From the NCBI RefSeq assembly GCF_007725405.1, contig NZ_CP042163.1:806001-870000 (forward strand): a DNA stretch of 64,000 nt. The letters run 5' to 3'. This document shows, piece by piece, positions 43,448-51,966 of this stretch (position 1 is its first letter; each line of letters begins with the position of its first letter). The notes beneath the pieces were generated by a model. That model ran no database searches and was not told where the DNA came from. It saw only the letters and a list, made by a program, of their open reading frames with translations. This stretch comes from Shouchella miscanthi (GTDB taxonomy: Bacteria > Bacillota > Bacilli > Bacillales > Bacillaceae_D). The translations under genes were made by a program, and so were the position numbers.

Positions 43448-44623
43448 TCACCTCTCTTTTAGTTGCGTGAATTTGTTAAATAGATTCATAAAAATAGAAG
43501 TTAGAATGCTAAATAGTAAATAGCATGCAATCATTACGATAATCATTTGTACAGCACGACCAGATTGGGATAACGTAATGTTTCCAATCGTTACAATTTC
43601 CGGATACCCTACGGCTACGCCGAGGCTTGAGTTTTTGGTCAGATTTAAATACTGGTTCGTCATCGGCGGTATAATAATGCGATAGGCTTGTGGAAAAATG
43701 ACAAGACGCAGCGCTGTTGACTCTTTTAAGCCAAGGGAATAAGCAGCTTCTCGCTGACCTTTATTCACACCGAGTATGCCTGCCCGTACAATTTCGGCAA
43801 TAAAAGCGGCTGTATACATTACAAGGGCAATGAGAATGGCGCCAAAACTAGGTGAGAGGATAAAGCCCCCTACATAACTTCGACCGTTTTCATTTATAGC
43901 TGGAATGCTAAGTTGAAACGGTCCTTGCATAGTGATAAGAAACGATGCGATCCCGGCAAAGAGAATGGCACCGATCAACCAGAGATACGGTCGCTTATTT
44001 TGTCCAAGTGCCATCTGTTGTTTTAATTTAAATCGATAGAGTAAAAGACCGACAATAAATCCGATCAGGAGAACAGAGCCCCAGATCCATGTGGCAGAAG
44101 TGGCATCACCTACCCAAGGAATGGCGACACCTCGATTACTGAAATAGAGTGCGTTGCCGAGAGTGACTTCTGATTCAATGAGCGGCAACGTAAGAAATAC
44201 AGCTGAATACCAAATAATCATTTGGACGAGCAATGGCGTGTTTCGAAAGATTTCAACATATACTTTAGCGATCGTGCGAGCGAGCCAGTTTTTACTTAAC
44301 CGGGCAATGCCAATGATTGTTCCTAAAACTGTTGCGAGTATGATACCGATAAAGGCTACTCGCAATGTATTCAAAATTCCTACTAATATAGCTCTCGCGT
44401 ACGAATCAGTTGCTGAATAAGAGATTAACTTATCGCCTGAAATATCAAACGATGCCGTACGGCTAAGAAACGAAAAATCAAGAGACATGCCAAGTCGATT
44501 CATTCCAACAATGACGTTATTGACAATAAATGCGATCGCTGCAAAAACAACGACGAGAAAAATCACTTGGATGGTCGTATCTTTAGCGCGTCGGTTGTTC
44601 CAGATTCGCTTCATTGTTTCCAT
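43448..44623 (-). CDS. Amino acid ABC transporter permease (AapQ/BztB-like)
   Basis: A 391-residue permease with an N-terminal hydrophobic region, a large insertion and the canonical segment containing REAAYSLGLKESTALRLVIFPQA. The NNRRAKDTTIQ opening is typical of AapQ/BztB. Four bases separate it from the AapM-like gene. Confidence 0.9.
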   Translation of the reverse strand: METMKRIWNNRRAKDTTIQVIFLVVVFAAIAFIVNNVIVGMNRLGMSLDFSFLSRTASFDISGDKLISYSATDSYARAILVGILNTLRVAFIGIILATVLGTIIGIARLSKNWLARTIAKVYVEIFRNTPLLVQMIIWYSAVFLTLPLIESEVTLGNALYFSNRGVAIPWVGDATSATWIWGSVLLIGFIVGLLLYRFKLKQQMALGQNKRPYLWLIGAILFAGIASFLITMQGPFQLSIPAINENGRSYVGGFILSPSFGAILIALVMYTAAFIAEIVRAGILGVNKGQREAAYSLGLKESTALRLVIFPQAYRIIIPPMTNQYLNLTKNSSLGVAVGYPEIVTIGNITLSQSGRAVQMIIVMIACYLLFSILTSIFMNLFNKFTQLKER

Positions 44624-44642
44624 AAGTTCACCTCAAATATGT

Positions 44643-44670
44643 GAAGGCCTGACTGATGAGACAGGCCTTG
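44643..44670 (-). terminator. Intercistronic hairpin in the amino acid transporter operon
   Basis: AAGGCCTG and CAGGCCTT form a perfect 8-bp stem between the binding-protein gene and the permeases. Such attenuating or stabilising hairpins usually raise binding-protein expression over the membrane parts. Confidence 0.6.
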
Positions 44671-44687
44671 TTAATAGTATTAACGAA

Positions 44688-45734
44688 TTAACGGAATGGT
44701 GGGGAATAATGTAGACCGCCATTTGTCCATAAATGATTCATTTCTCGCTCTAAGCCAAACGATGTATCTGGTCCGATGTGGCGATTGTAAATTTCCTCAT
44801 AGTTGCCGACTTGCTTAATAATGTTTACAGCAAAATCATTCTCTAAACCAATCTGTTCACCGAGAGCGCCCTCCAAGCCTAAGAATCGACGAATCTCTGG
44901 GTCTTCTGAATCCATAAAGGAATCAATATTGGTGGAATCAATACCGAACTCTTCCGCTTGAATGGTCGCATAAACAGACCAATTCATAATGTCAAACCAA
45001 GTAGCGTCTGTTGATTTTACGACAGGTGCAAGAGGTTCTTTTGAAATGACATCTGGTAAAATAACATGATCATCTGGATTCGATAATGTGTCTAAGCGAG
45101 AGGCAAGCCCCGATCGATCCGTTGTCCATGCATCTGCACTCCCGCTTTCGTACGAATCAACAACTTGATCTTGGCCGTCGAATGGAAGGGGTTCATACTC
45201 AATGCCTAATAAGCGGAATTGATCGGCTAGGTTCATTTCTGTGGTCGTGCCAGTGTCAACACCAATTCGAGCACCTTCAAGATCTTCTAATGATGTAATG
45301 CCGCTATCTGCACGTACCATAATGCCTTGTCCGTCATAAAAGATCGTTGGTCCAAAGTGTAAGCCCATAGCATCTCGCTCTAACGTATTTGTAGTATTTC
45401 GTACTAGAATATCGACTTCGTCTGTCTGTACAGCGGTTAAGCGATCTTGGGCAGATAATGGGCGAAAGGATACGGCATCTGCATCCCCAAAAACGGCTGC
45501 GGCAATGACCCGTGCAAAATCAACGTCAAAACCTTGGTAGTCTCCATTGGAATCTAAGTACCCGAACCCAGGTAAGTCTCCGTTGACACCAGCAATGACT
45601 TCTCCTCGGTCTTTGACACGATCTAGAATGGGCGTACCTCCACTATTTTCATCTGCATCTGCGCCTTCGTCACTACATGCTGTAAAAGCTAGAAGAGACA
45701 GTACGGCCGCTGAGCCGATTAGATATTTTTTCAT
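44688..45734 (-). CDS. Amino acid-binding lipoprotein (AapJ/BztA-like)
   Basis: A 348-residue solute-binding protein with lipobox FTAC (Cys near residue 19) followed by an acidic linker. Family motifs VKDRGEVIAGVNGDLPGFGYLD, GFDVDFARVIAAAVFGD, VRNTTNTLERD and WTTDRSGLASR are the AapJ/BztA pattern (general L-amino acid or glutamate/aspartate uptake). The ATG at 45734 has GGGGG 6 bases upstream; the ATG at 45740 touches that site. Confidence 0.92.
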   Translation of the reverse strand: MKKYLIGSAAVLSLLAFTACSDEGADADENSGGTPILDRVKDRGEVIAGVNGDLPGFGYLDSNGDYQGFDVDFARVIAAAVFGDADAVSFRPLSAQDRLTAVQTDEVDILVRNTTNTLERDAMGLHFGPTIFYDGQGIMVRADSGITSLEDLEGARIGVDTGTTTEMNLADQFRLLGIEYEPLPFDGQDQVVDSYESGSADAWTTDRSGLASRLDTLSNPDDHVILPDVISKEPLAPVVKSTDATWFDIMNWSVYATIQAEEFGIDSTNIDSFMDSEDPEIRRFLGLEGALGEQIGLENDFAVNIIKQVGNYEEIYNRHIGPDTSFGLEREMNHLWTNGGLHYSPPFR

Positions 45735-45965
45735 AAACATCCCCCTGATTGAATATTTTCAAAAATTAAAATAGATTGTACATACGTTTCATCATACAGA
45801 AAGTAAGGACCAAATTAGTGATGATCGGTACATTATCTGACAAATTTTTTGATTTGTACGTTGTACGTGTTGCCTTTCAGCATCCTCCCTGTGTGTTTGT
45901 CTTACTCGTATTTATGCATATCTCGATCAAAATATTCCGTTAAGATTTGTATTTTCTAGCACAAT

Positions 45966-46003
45966 AAAAAAACCGTAAATCCAAGGGTTTACTTGAATTC
46001 ACG
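45966..46003 (-). terminator. Probable terminator of the glucanase gene
   Basis: On the minus strand GTAAACCC and GGATTTAC (one mismatch) form a short hairpin followed by GGTTTTTTTATTG, about 20 bases after the glucanase stop. Confidence 0.55.
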
Positions 46004-46020
46004 ATTCTATAAACATAGCA

Positions 46021-46875
46021 TTACCGCTCATATACGCGCACATAATCAACTGCCATAGAGGATGGAAAAGGCGTTGAACCGTCTGGGTTCCCACCATACC
46101 AGCCACCAACAGCTAGGTTGAGAATTAAATGGAAATCTTGATCAAATGGAGCAGGGTAAGATCCGCCGGTAGAGTACCAGTCGTTAATCGTTTGATAGTG
46201 ATTTCCGTCAACATACCAACGAATTTCTCCTGGCTCCCACTCTACTGCATATTCGTGGTAACCTGTCGCATCAGTACCAGCAGGAAAATAGTAATCACCA
46301 GCTTGGAATTGATTCTCTGGCCAAGGACCACCGTAATGAATAGCGCCGCCTATTTTGTAAGGCGACCCCCCTGCGTTTTCCATAATATCAATTTCGCCAG
46401 ACGCTGCCCACCCACCATACCGGTCATTTTCAGGCATCATCCAAAAAGCTGGCCAGAACCCTTGTCCAGCCGGTAAACGCATTCGCGCTTCAAATCGACC
46501 ATAGGTTTGACTAAAGCGACCTTCCGTTAATACTTTTCCAGATGTATACCCGTATGTTCCATATTGATCCGAAACCGATTCTTGGTGTGCTTCAATGATT
46601 AATTCCCCATTTTGCACACGAACGTTCTTCGGATCATCACTATAGTACTGAAGTTCTTCATTTCCCCAGCCAGGCAAATTCGGCTGTCCATTGCCAATAT
46701 CATGCCGCCATTTAGACGGATCAAGAGAATTTCCGTCAAATTCATCACTCCATACTAAGTTCCAACCTTCTTGTTCAATGGATGGTTCACCTTGAGTCTC
46801 TTCTGCACTAGCATATGAAGTTGCGAACAAAGTGGCGCATGCAGCCATCGATAGTGCTCCAATTACTTTCTTCAT
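46021..46875 (-). CDS. Secreted GH16 beta-glucanase (laminarinase type)
   Basis: A 284-residue exported enzyme: Sec signal peptide with a likely cut after ASA near residue 24, then a single GH16 beta-jelly roll. Catalytic residues lie in GEIDIMENAG (Glu161 nucleophile, Asp163, Glu166 acid/base). WSDEFDGNSLD and FHLILNLAVGGWYGG are typical of beta-1,3-glucanases with the extra Met in the active-site motif. Degrades laminarin or fungal beta-glucan outside the cell. Confidence 0.93.
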   Translation of the reverse strand: MKKVIGALSMAACATLFATSYASAEETQGEPSIEQEGWNLVWSDEFDGNSLDPSKWRHDIGNGQPNLPGWGNEELQYYSDDPKNVRVQNGELIIEAHQESVSDQYGTYGYTSGKVLTEGRFSQTYGRFEARMRLPAGQGFWPAFWMMPENDRYGGWAASGEIDIMENAGGSPYKIGGAIHYGGPWPENQFQAGDYYFPAGTDATGYHEYAVEWEPGEIRWYVDGNHYQTINDWYSTGGSYPAPFDQDFHLILNLAVGGWYGGNPDGSTPFPSSMAVDYVRVYER

Positions 46876-47214
46876 GTCGTCTCCTCCTTAATGAAATAAG
46901 GTGTCTGCTTTCATGAGAAGTTGTTCTAGTTATAAGTATAAAAGCTAGAGGTTTCTTGCACAGTTGGGAAAAAAAGAACGAGGTTGGGAAAATCATGGCG
47001 AATCAGAATGGCTAATGTAGAAAAATGGTTTTTGTCTGTTCGATCGTTAGATTTTATAACGTACTTGTAGTTTGGATATAACAAGGTGCGCTACTATTAG
47101 TGAAACTTCCTAAGAATGAATCGATAAATTTGGAAATGGTTCACCATTACTTCGTTTCCTCGTGTTGCTAGAATGAAAGAAATTCAACCAACAGCTAAAA
47201 AAGAGGTGACTGGA
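46876..47214. other. Divergent control region between the glucanase and the heterocycle cluster
   Basis: 339 bases. The direct repeat GTTGGGAAAA occurs twice with a 20-base period near 46960-46997. No clear promoter consensus or palindrome is seen. Regulation of the rightward cluster would be expected here, given its PucR gene. Confidence 0.35.
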
Positions 47215-48258
47215 ATGAACTACGATATGATTCGATGTGATATGAGACATCCAGGAGATGTGACGGCTTTAGAAGCGTTACTTGATACAAATCAGGTAAA
47301 TGCGAAAGAGATTAAAGCGATCATAGCTCAAACCGAGGGAGATGGCTACGCACGAGGCTATGCAACCCTTGCTTTCCAACAATTATTATCAGAACGTTTA
47401 GACATTAGCAAGGAAGAGGTATTTGCTTCCATTCCTATGATGATGATTGGAAAGACAGGGGGGTTAATGACGCCGCATTTTACCCTTTTCTTAAAGAAAG
47501 AAAGTGAGCAAGTAGGTGACGGTACGAAGCGATTTAGCTTTGGCGTCCAATCAACACGACCACTACGTAAAGAAGAAATTGGAACATTAGCCCAAGTGGA
47601 TCTTGTATGTGAAGCAGTAGAAGCGGCTATAAAAGAAGCGAATATTGAACAGCTAGAAGACGTTAAATGTGTTGAAATTAAATGCCCCTGGGGCGAAGGT
47701 GGAAGCTTGTCAAAGGCTGCTGCAGCATTAGGTTCTGCCGTCGCACTAGGTGAGGTTGACCGTTCCAAATTAACAGAAGCAAGTGTAAACAGGGATCATT
47801 CACTTTATTCAACAAAAACAAGTGTCTCTGCAGGACAAGAGCAAGTCGCGGCAAGAGTGATTGTCATGGGGAATTCAGTCACTTCTGTAAGTGAGCTAAA
47901 GATTGGTGCCGGTGTGATGGATGATGCACTTGATTTAGTCGGCTTGCAACAGGCATTTGAAGATGTTGGATTAAAAGCAGACGGGTTTCTTACAAAAGCA
48001 CAGCAAGAAAAAGTGATACAGGTCTTTGTGAATGCTGGAGCAGATGCGCTTCCAGATATTCGTGGTCAACGCCATACCATGCATACCGATGCATTAAGCA
48101 TGCATGCCGGAATTTTAGCAAAAGCCGTTGCCAATGCGGTTGTCGGCAGCTATGTAGGCGAAACGAGAATTCTTTGTTCAGCAGGATCAGAGCACCAAGG
48201 TCCTCAAGGTGCTAATCTCATTGCCCCCATTGTTCGAATTGTAGGAGGTGTAGCATGA
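47215..48258 (+). CDS. Ring-opening amidohydrolase (cyanuric acid hydrolase/barbiturase family)
   Basis: A 347-residue protein of the AtzD/TrzD/barbiturase family, which hydrolyses cyanurate to carboxybiuret or barbiturate to ureidomalonate using Ser-Lys pairs in three related domains. Family motifs: KTGGLMTPHF, IKCPWGEGGSL, SAGQEQVAARVIVMGNS, and SAGSEHQGPQG near the C-terminus. Which substrate is used cannot be decided by eye. The ATG at 47215 follows AGAGGTGA; the upstream frame to 47173 is rejected. First gene of the cluster, overlapping the next by 4 bases. Confidence 0.88.
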   Translation: MNYDMIRCDMRHPGDVTALEALLDTNQVNAKEIKAIIAQTEGDGYARGYATLAFQQLLSERLDISKEEVFASIPMMMIGKTGGLMTPHFTLFLKKESEQVGDGTKRFSFGVQSTRPLRKEEIGTLAQVDLVCEAVEAAIKEANIEQLEDVKCVEIKCPWGEGGSLSKAAAALGSAVALGEVDRSKLTEASVNRDHSLYSTKTSVSAGQEQVAARVIVMGNSVTSVSELKIGAGVMDDALDLVGLQQAFEDVGLKADGFLTKAQQEKVIQVFVNAGADALPDIRGQRHTMHTDALSMHAGILAKAVANAVVGSYVGETRILCSAGSEHQGPQGANLIAPIVRIVGGVA

Positions 48259-49268
48259 AGACCATTCAAACAGGCTGGAAAAACTATCATGCCCATCTTG
48301 ATAAAGGCTTTCTTATTCCACCGAATCGGTACGAAGATGCACCTGCCTCAGTAAGGGCGGAGTGGACACGTGACGCAAAGGTGATGATGACGAAGCAAGA
48401 TATGAAACGAGCGGCAAATCAAGCGCTAGAAAAAATGATCGCACACGGCACTACGTACGTGCGAACCCATGTAGATGTCGATCCGTTAGTTGAGCTTCGA
48501 GGGATTGAGGCGATGCTAGAAGTACAGCAAGAATGGAAGGATCGAGTGGTTCTCGACATTATTGCATTTAACCAAGAAGGATTTGATCGCTTTCCTGAAA
48601 CAAAGTTGTTGCTAGAAGAAGCGCTTAAGCTAGATGTGAATGGCATAGGCGGCCATACGAGCATGGATAAGGATGCAAAAGCTCATATTCATAACATTTT
48701 TGCACTAGCAGAGAAGAAGAATCTTAATTGGATAGAATTCCACACTGATGAAACAGGCAATCCGCAAGATTTTAATCTTCCCTATTTAGCAGATATTACG
48801 AACCGCCTCGGCTATAAACAGAAGGTGACAGCTATACATTGTTGTTCGCTTGCAAATGTAGAAGATGAGCTCGCTAAACAAACGATTGAAAAGGTAGCGG
48901 ATGCTGGTATGACGGTGACCACTTGCCCAACGGCTATTGCGACTAGGAAATTGACAAGAGTAAAGGAGTTGGCAAAAGCAGGTGTACCCATACAGGTTGG
49001 TTCTGACAATCTACGAGACTACTTTAATCCTTTAGGTAGCGGGAATATGTTGCAATACGGCCAATTGCTTGCTTATGTTCAGCGTTTCTACGAAAAAGAA
49101 GAAATCGAACAGTTGCTATCTTGGTTAAGCGCTAATCCAATGAATCAACAGGTAGCGCTAGCGATTGAGGGGCTTAATCGGAACGTGGCTTACGAGGTGG
49201 ACCGCCTCAGTGATTTGCTCGCAGATGTGCCAGTGATTACGTCAACGGAAAAAACGATTTACTCATGA
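48255..49268 (+). CDS. Cytosine deaminase-like amidohydrolase
   Basis: A 337-residue metal hydrolase close to the CodA type. Metal ligands: HAH (residues 12-14), His in IEFHTDE, His in AIHCCSLAN and Asp in GSDNLRD, followed by FNPLGSGNMLQ as in CodA. Probably deaminates an amino-substituted pyrimidine or triazine to the substrate of the adjacent ring-opening enzyme. Shorter than CodA (about 427), lacking much of the flanking beta-sandwich domain. Confidence 0.85.
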   Translation: MKTIQTGWKNYHAHLDKGFLIPPNRYEDAPASVRAEWTRDAKVMMTKQDMKRAANQALEKMIAHGTTYVRTHVDVDPLVELRGIEAMLEVQQEWKDRVVLDIIAFNQEGFDRFPETKLLLEEALKLDVNGIGGHTSMDKDAKAHIHNIFALAEKKNLNWIEFHTDETGNPQDFNLPYLADITNRLGYKQKVTAIHCCSLANVEDELAKQTIEKVADAGMTVTTCPTAIATRKLTRVKELAKAGVPIQVGSDNLRDYFNPLGSGNMLQYGQLLAYVQRFYEKEEIEQLLSWLSANPMNQQVALAIEGLNRNVAYEVDRLSDLLADVPVITSTEKTIYS

Positions 49269-49282
49269 GAGGTGGAGTGACG

Positions 49283-50110
49283 ATGCAATCAAAAACAGAG
49301 ACAACGTGGATGAAACAAGCAAAACCAAAAAGCGTCAAACGTATTCAAGTACCACATTCATTGTGGGCAGGATTTACATTAATCGGTTTCTTCCTTGTTT
49401 GGCAGTTAGCAACGATGCTGTTAGCCATTCCCCAATACTTACTGCCATCGCCAATAAGTATCTTCACGCGTGTGCTAAGCGAATCACAATTATTACTCTC
49501 TCATGCGCTGACAACACTTGCAGAAGTAGGATTAGGCTTTGCACTAAGTCTATCTATTGGCATTCCTCTCGCCATTGCAATTGTGTACTCTCGTTATTTG
49601 GCAAACGCCCTATACCCAATTTTGATTGCGATTCAATGTATTCCTATGGTATCGATTGCGCCCATTCTTGTCATCTGGTTTGGCTATGGGTTAACGACAA
49701 AAATTTTGCTCGCTTGTCTAATCTCTTTTTTTCCTATTGTCATAAATGCTGTAACTGGCTTTCGTTCATTAGATAAAGACATGCATGATCTCGGACGTTC
49801 AATTGGCATTTCAGAGTGGAAAAATTTCTTCTATTTACGATTACCGAATGCTCTTCCTCATCTATTCGGAGGAATAAAAGTAGGCGTCACATTAGCCGTT
49901 GTGGGAGCCGTTGTCGGGGAGTTTGTCGCTTCGGAACGGGGTCTTGGTTATTTGCAACTCACTGCAAACGCAAGACTTGATACACCCCTTGTGTTTGCGA
50001 CATTATTTACCCTTGCGCTTATAGGAATGTTGTTGTTCGGAGCAGTTCAATTACTTGAAAGATGGATAATGCCTTGGTATAGCGCCAATAAAGCGGGGAG
50101 TGAGCGGTAA
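49283..50110 (+). CDS. ABC transporter permease (SsuC/ThiX-like)
   Basis: A 275-residue permease with six transmembrane segments and the EEA-like loop DLGRSIGISEWKNFFYLRLPNALPH. GEFVASERGLGYL is typical of the nitrate/sulfonate/taurine/pyrimidine-precursor family. The ATG at 49283 follows AGAGGTGGAG. Forms an importer with the next two genes. Confidence 0.9.
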   Translation: MQSKTETTWMKQAKPKSVKRIQVPHSLWAGFTLIGFFLVWQLATMLLAIPQYLLPSPISIFTRVLSESQLLLSHALTTLAEVGLGFALSLSIGIPLAIAIVYSRYLANALYPILIAIQCIPMVSIAPILVIWFGYGLTTKILLACLISFFPIVINAVTGFRSLDKDMHDLGRSIGISEWKNFFYLRLPNALPHLFGGIKVGVTLAVVGAVVGEFVASERGLGYLQLTANARLDTPLVFATLFTLALIGMLLFGAVQLLERWIMPWYSANKAGSER

Positions 50111-50892
50111 TGACTACGAGCCTTGAACTAAATCATATCGGTAAAGTGTATCAAACGAGAACAGGTGAAGTACAAGCGCTATCTCATGTGCATCTGTCGA
50201 TTGCCTCTCGTTCGTTTGTTTCCATTGTTGGTCCGAGTGGTTGTGGGAAAAGCACAGTGATGCGTATTATCGCAGGCCTTGAACAGCCGTCAACAGGATC
50301 CATTAAAAAGAATGGAGCAAATCTTGAAAACCATCGTGACGATATGGCGGTCGTATTCCAAAAAGATGTCTTGTTAGCTTGGCGATCGGTTCTTGATAAC
50401 GTGTTGTTTCCAATTGAAATCAAGCATGGGAAGAAACAAAAAAAAGCAACTGTTGATAAAGCCATGCAGCTACTGAAAAGCGTCGGGTTAGCAGGGTTTG
50501 AACAGAAATATCCGCATGAGTTATCGGGTGGAATGAAACAGCGAGTAGCGATTTGTCGGGCACTTATTCAAGATCCACAGCTATTGCTAATGGATGAACC
50601 CTTTGGTGCTCTTGATGCATTAACACGAGAGCAAATGATGTACGATTTGTTGCGCTTGTCCGATACGTATCAATTTACAACCGTTTTTATTACTCACAGC
50701 ATTGAGGAAGCTGTGTTTCTATCAGATAAAGTGGTTGTGATGTCTGGACGACCGGGTTCCATTGTAAAAGAAATTCCATCTACACTTTCTCGTCCACGGA
50801 ATGGTGATACAAGAAAAGAGCCTGAATTTACTGGACAGGTATCCACCATCCGATCCATTTTCCAAACGCAGGGCATTTTGGCGGAAGCTTAA
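50110..50892 (+). CDS. ABC transporter ATP-binding protein (SsuB/ThiZ-like)
   Basis: A 260-residue ATPase: Walker A GPSGCGKST near residue 41, signature LSGGMKQRVAICRAL, Walker [18 protein letters not shown] and switch His in FITHSIEEAVFLSDKVVVM. Its ATG overlaps the permease stop (TAATG). Energises the importer of this cluster. Confidence 0.93.
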   Translation: MTTSLELNHIGKVYQTRTGEVQALSHVHLSIASRSFVSIVGPSGCGKSTVMRIIAGLEQPSTGSIKKNGANLENHRDDMAVVFQKDVLLAWRSVLDNVLFPIEIKHGKKQKKATVDKAMQLLKSVGLAGFEQKYPHELSGGMKQRVAICRALIQDPQLLLMDEPFGALDALTREQMMYDLLRLSDTYQFTTVFITHSIEEAVFLSDKVVVMSGRPGSIVKEIPSTLSRPRNGDTRKEPEFTGQVSTIRSIFQTQGILAEA

Positions 50893-50911
50893 GCAGAAAA
50901 GGAGGAAAAAA

Positions 50912-51949
50912 ATGAAACGATTTATTCCTTATACAGTAGCAGGGTGCTTCGTAGGCTTACTGGCGGGTTGTGGAAATGAAGGAGGGAGCTCCTTAGCTAA
51001 TCCAACGGTAAATGCTGACACAGGTGAAATTGGAGAGCCAGAGGTGGAAGATATTACGCTCCGCTTAAACTGGCGTTTTAAAGGGGAGTTTGCTCCTTTC
51101 TACGTTGCACAAGAAAAAGGTTTTTTTGAAGAATACGGGTTAAATGTCGACGTACTTGAAGGAAATGGCTCGACAAGTGTGATGCAAACAGTGGCTCAGG
51201 GTCAAGATGATTTAGGAATTACATCAACTGTTGAACCAGCTCAAGGAGTAGAAGAAGGGATGCCTATTACAATGATTGCAACGTACATGAATTCTTCTCC
51301 GATAATGATTGCTTCACACCCAGATGCCCCAGTGGAAACTCCGACAGATTTAGAAGGAAAATCAATCGCAATGGCCATTGCATCGACCTTTACGAATATT
51401 TTTCCGCGCTTTTTGGAAGAAGAGAATGTAAATGCCAGTGAAGTAGAGGCCGTGCAAGTAGAAGCTTCTGCTCGGAACGGTCTGTTCTTAGGAAAAGAAG
51501 TCGATGCTGTAGCGATCTTTTCAACAAATGAACTGCCGGTATTTGAGAAAGAACTGGGCTATGAATTGACTTCACTTTATTTAAGTGAGTATCAATTTGA
51601 TTTAGCGGGATTAACAGTGATCGGCAATAATCAGTTTCTGAATGACAATCCAAATACGGCAGCGCGTTTTCTTGCAGCGATGGATGAGGCATTCCGTTAT
51701 ACATTGGAACATATAGACGAAGCTGTCGCCATATCTGCAGAGCGATTTCCAGATGCTGTTGATGAAGAGATCGTCAGAGAACAATTGACGTTGCTTGAAG
51801 AAATTGCTCAATTTGACTCAGTACCGTTTGGCTGGATAGCAGAAGAGAATATTGCTGAAACATTAACCATTTTAGAGGGCAGTGGGTTAATTTCAGACAA
51901 ACAAGAAGCAGAAGCGTATTTTACGAATGAATTTTTTCAGCTTGATTAG
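50912..51949 (+). CDS. NMT1/THI5-like substrate-binding lipoprotein
   Basis: A 345-residue lipoprotein with lipobox LLAGC near residue 18 and a SsuA/NMT1-type fold: LRLNWRFKGEFAPFYVAQEKGFFEEYGL is diagnostic of proteins that bind pyrimidine precursors, sulfonates or aromatic N-heterocycles. AAGGAGG upstream. Paired with permease and ATPase; its ligand is presumably the cluster's heterocycle. Confidence 0.9.
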   Translation: MKRFIPYTVAGCFVGLLAGCGNEGGSSLANPTVNADTGEIGEPEVEDITLRLNWRFKGEFAPFYVAQEKGFFEEYGLNVDVLEGNGSTSVMQTVAQGQDDLGITSTVEPAQGVEEGMPITMIATYMNSSPIMIASHPDAPVETPTDLEGKSIAMAIASTFTNIFPRFLEEENVNASEVEAVQVEASARNGLFLGKEVDAVAIFSTNELPVFEKELGYELTSLYLSEYQFDLAGLTVIGNNQFLNDNPNTAARFLAAMDEAFRYTLEHIDEAVAISAERFPDAVDEEIVREQLTLLEEIAQFDSVPFGWIAEENIAETLTILEGSGLISDKQEAEAYFTNEFFQLD

Positions 51950-51966
51950 TAGCGGGGTGGATAAAG

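Noticed and set aside
46960-46997. GTTGGGAAAA direct repeat as an operator
   Set aside because: Only two copies and no symmetry; too little to call a site.
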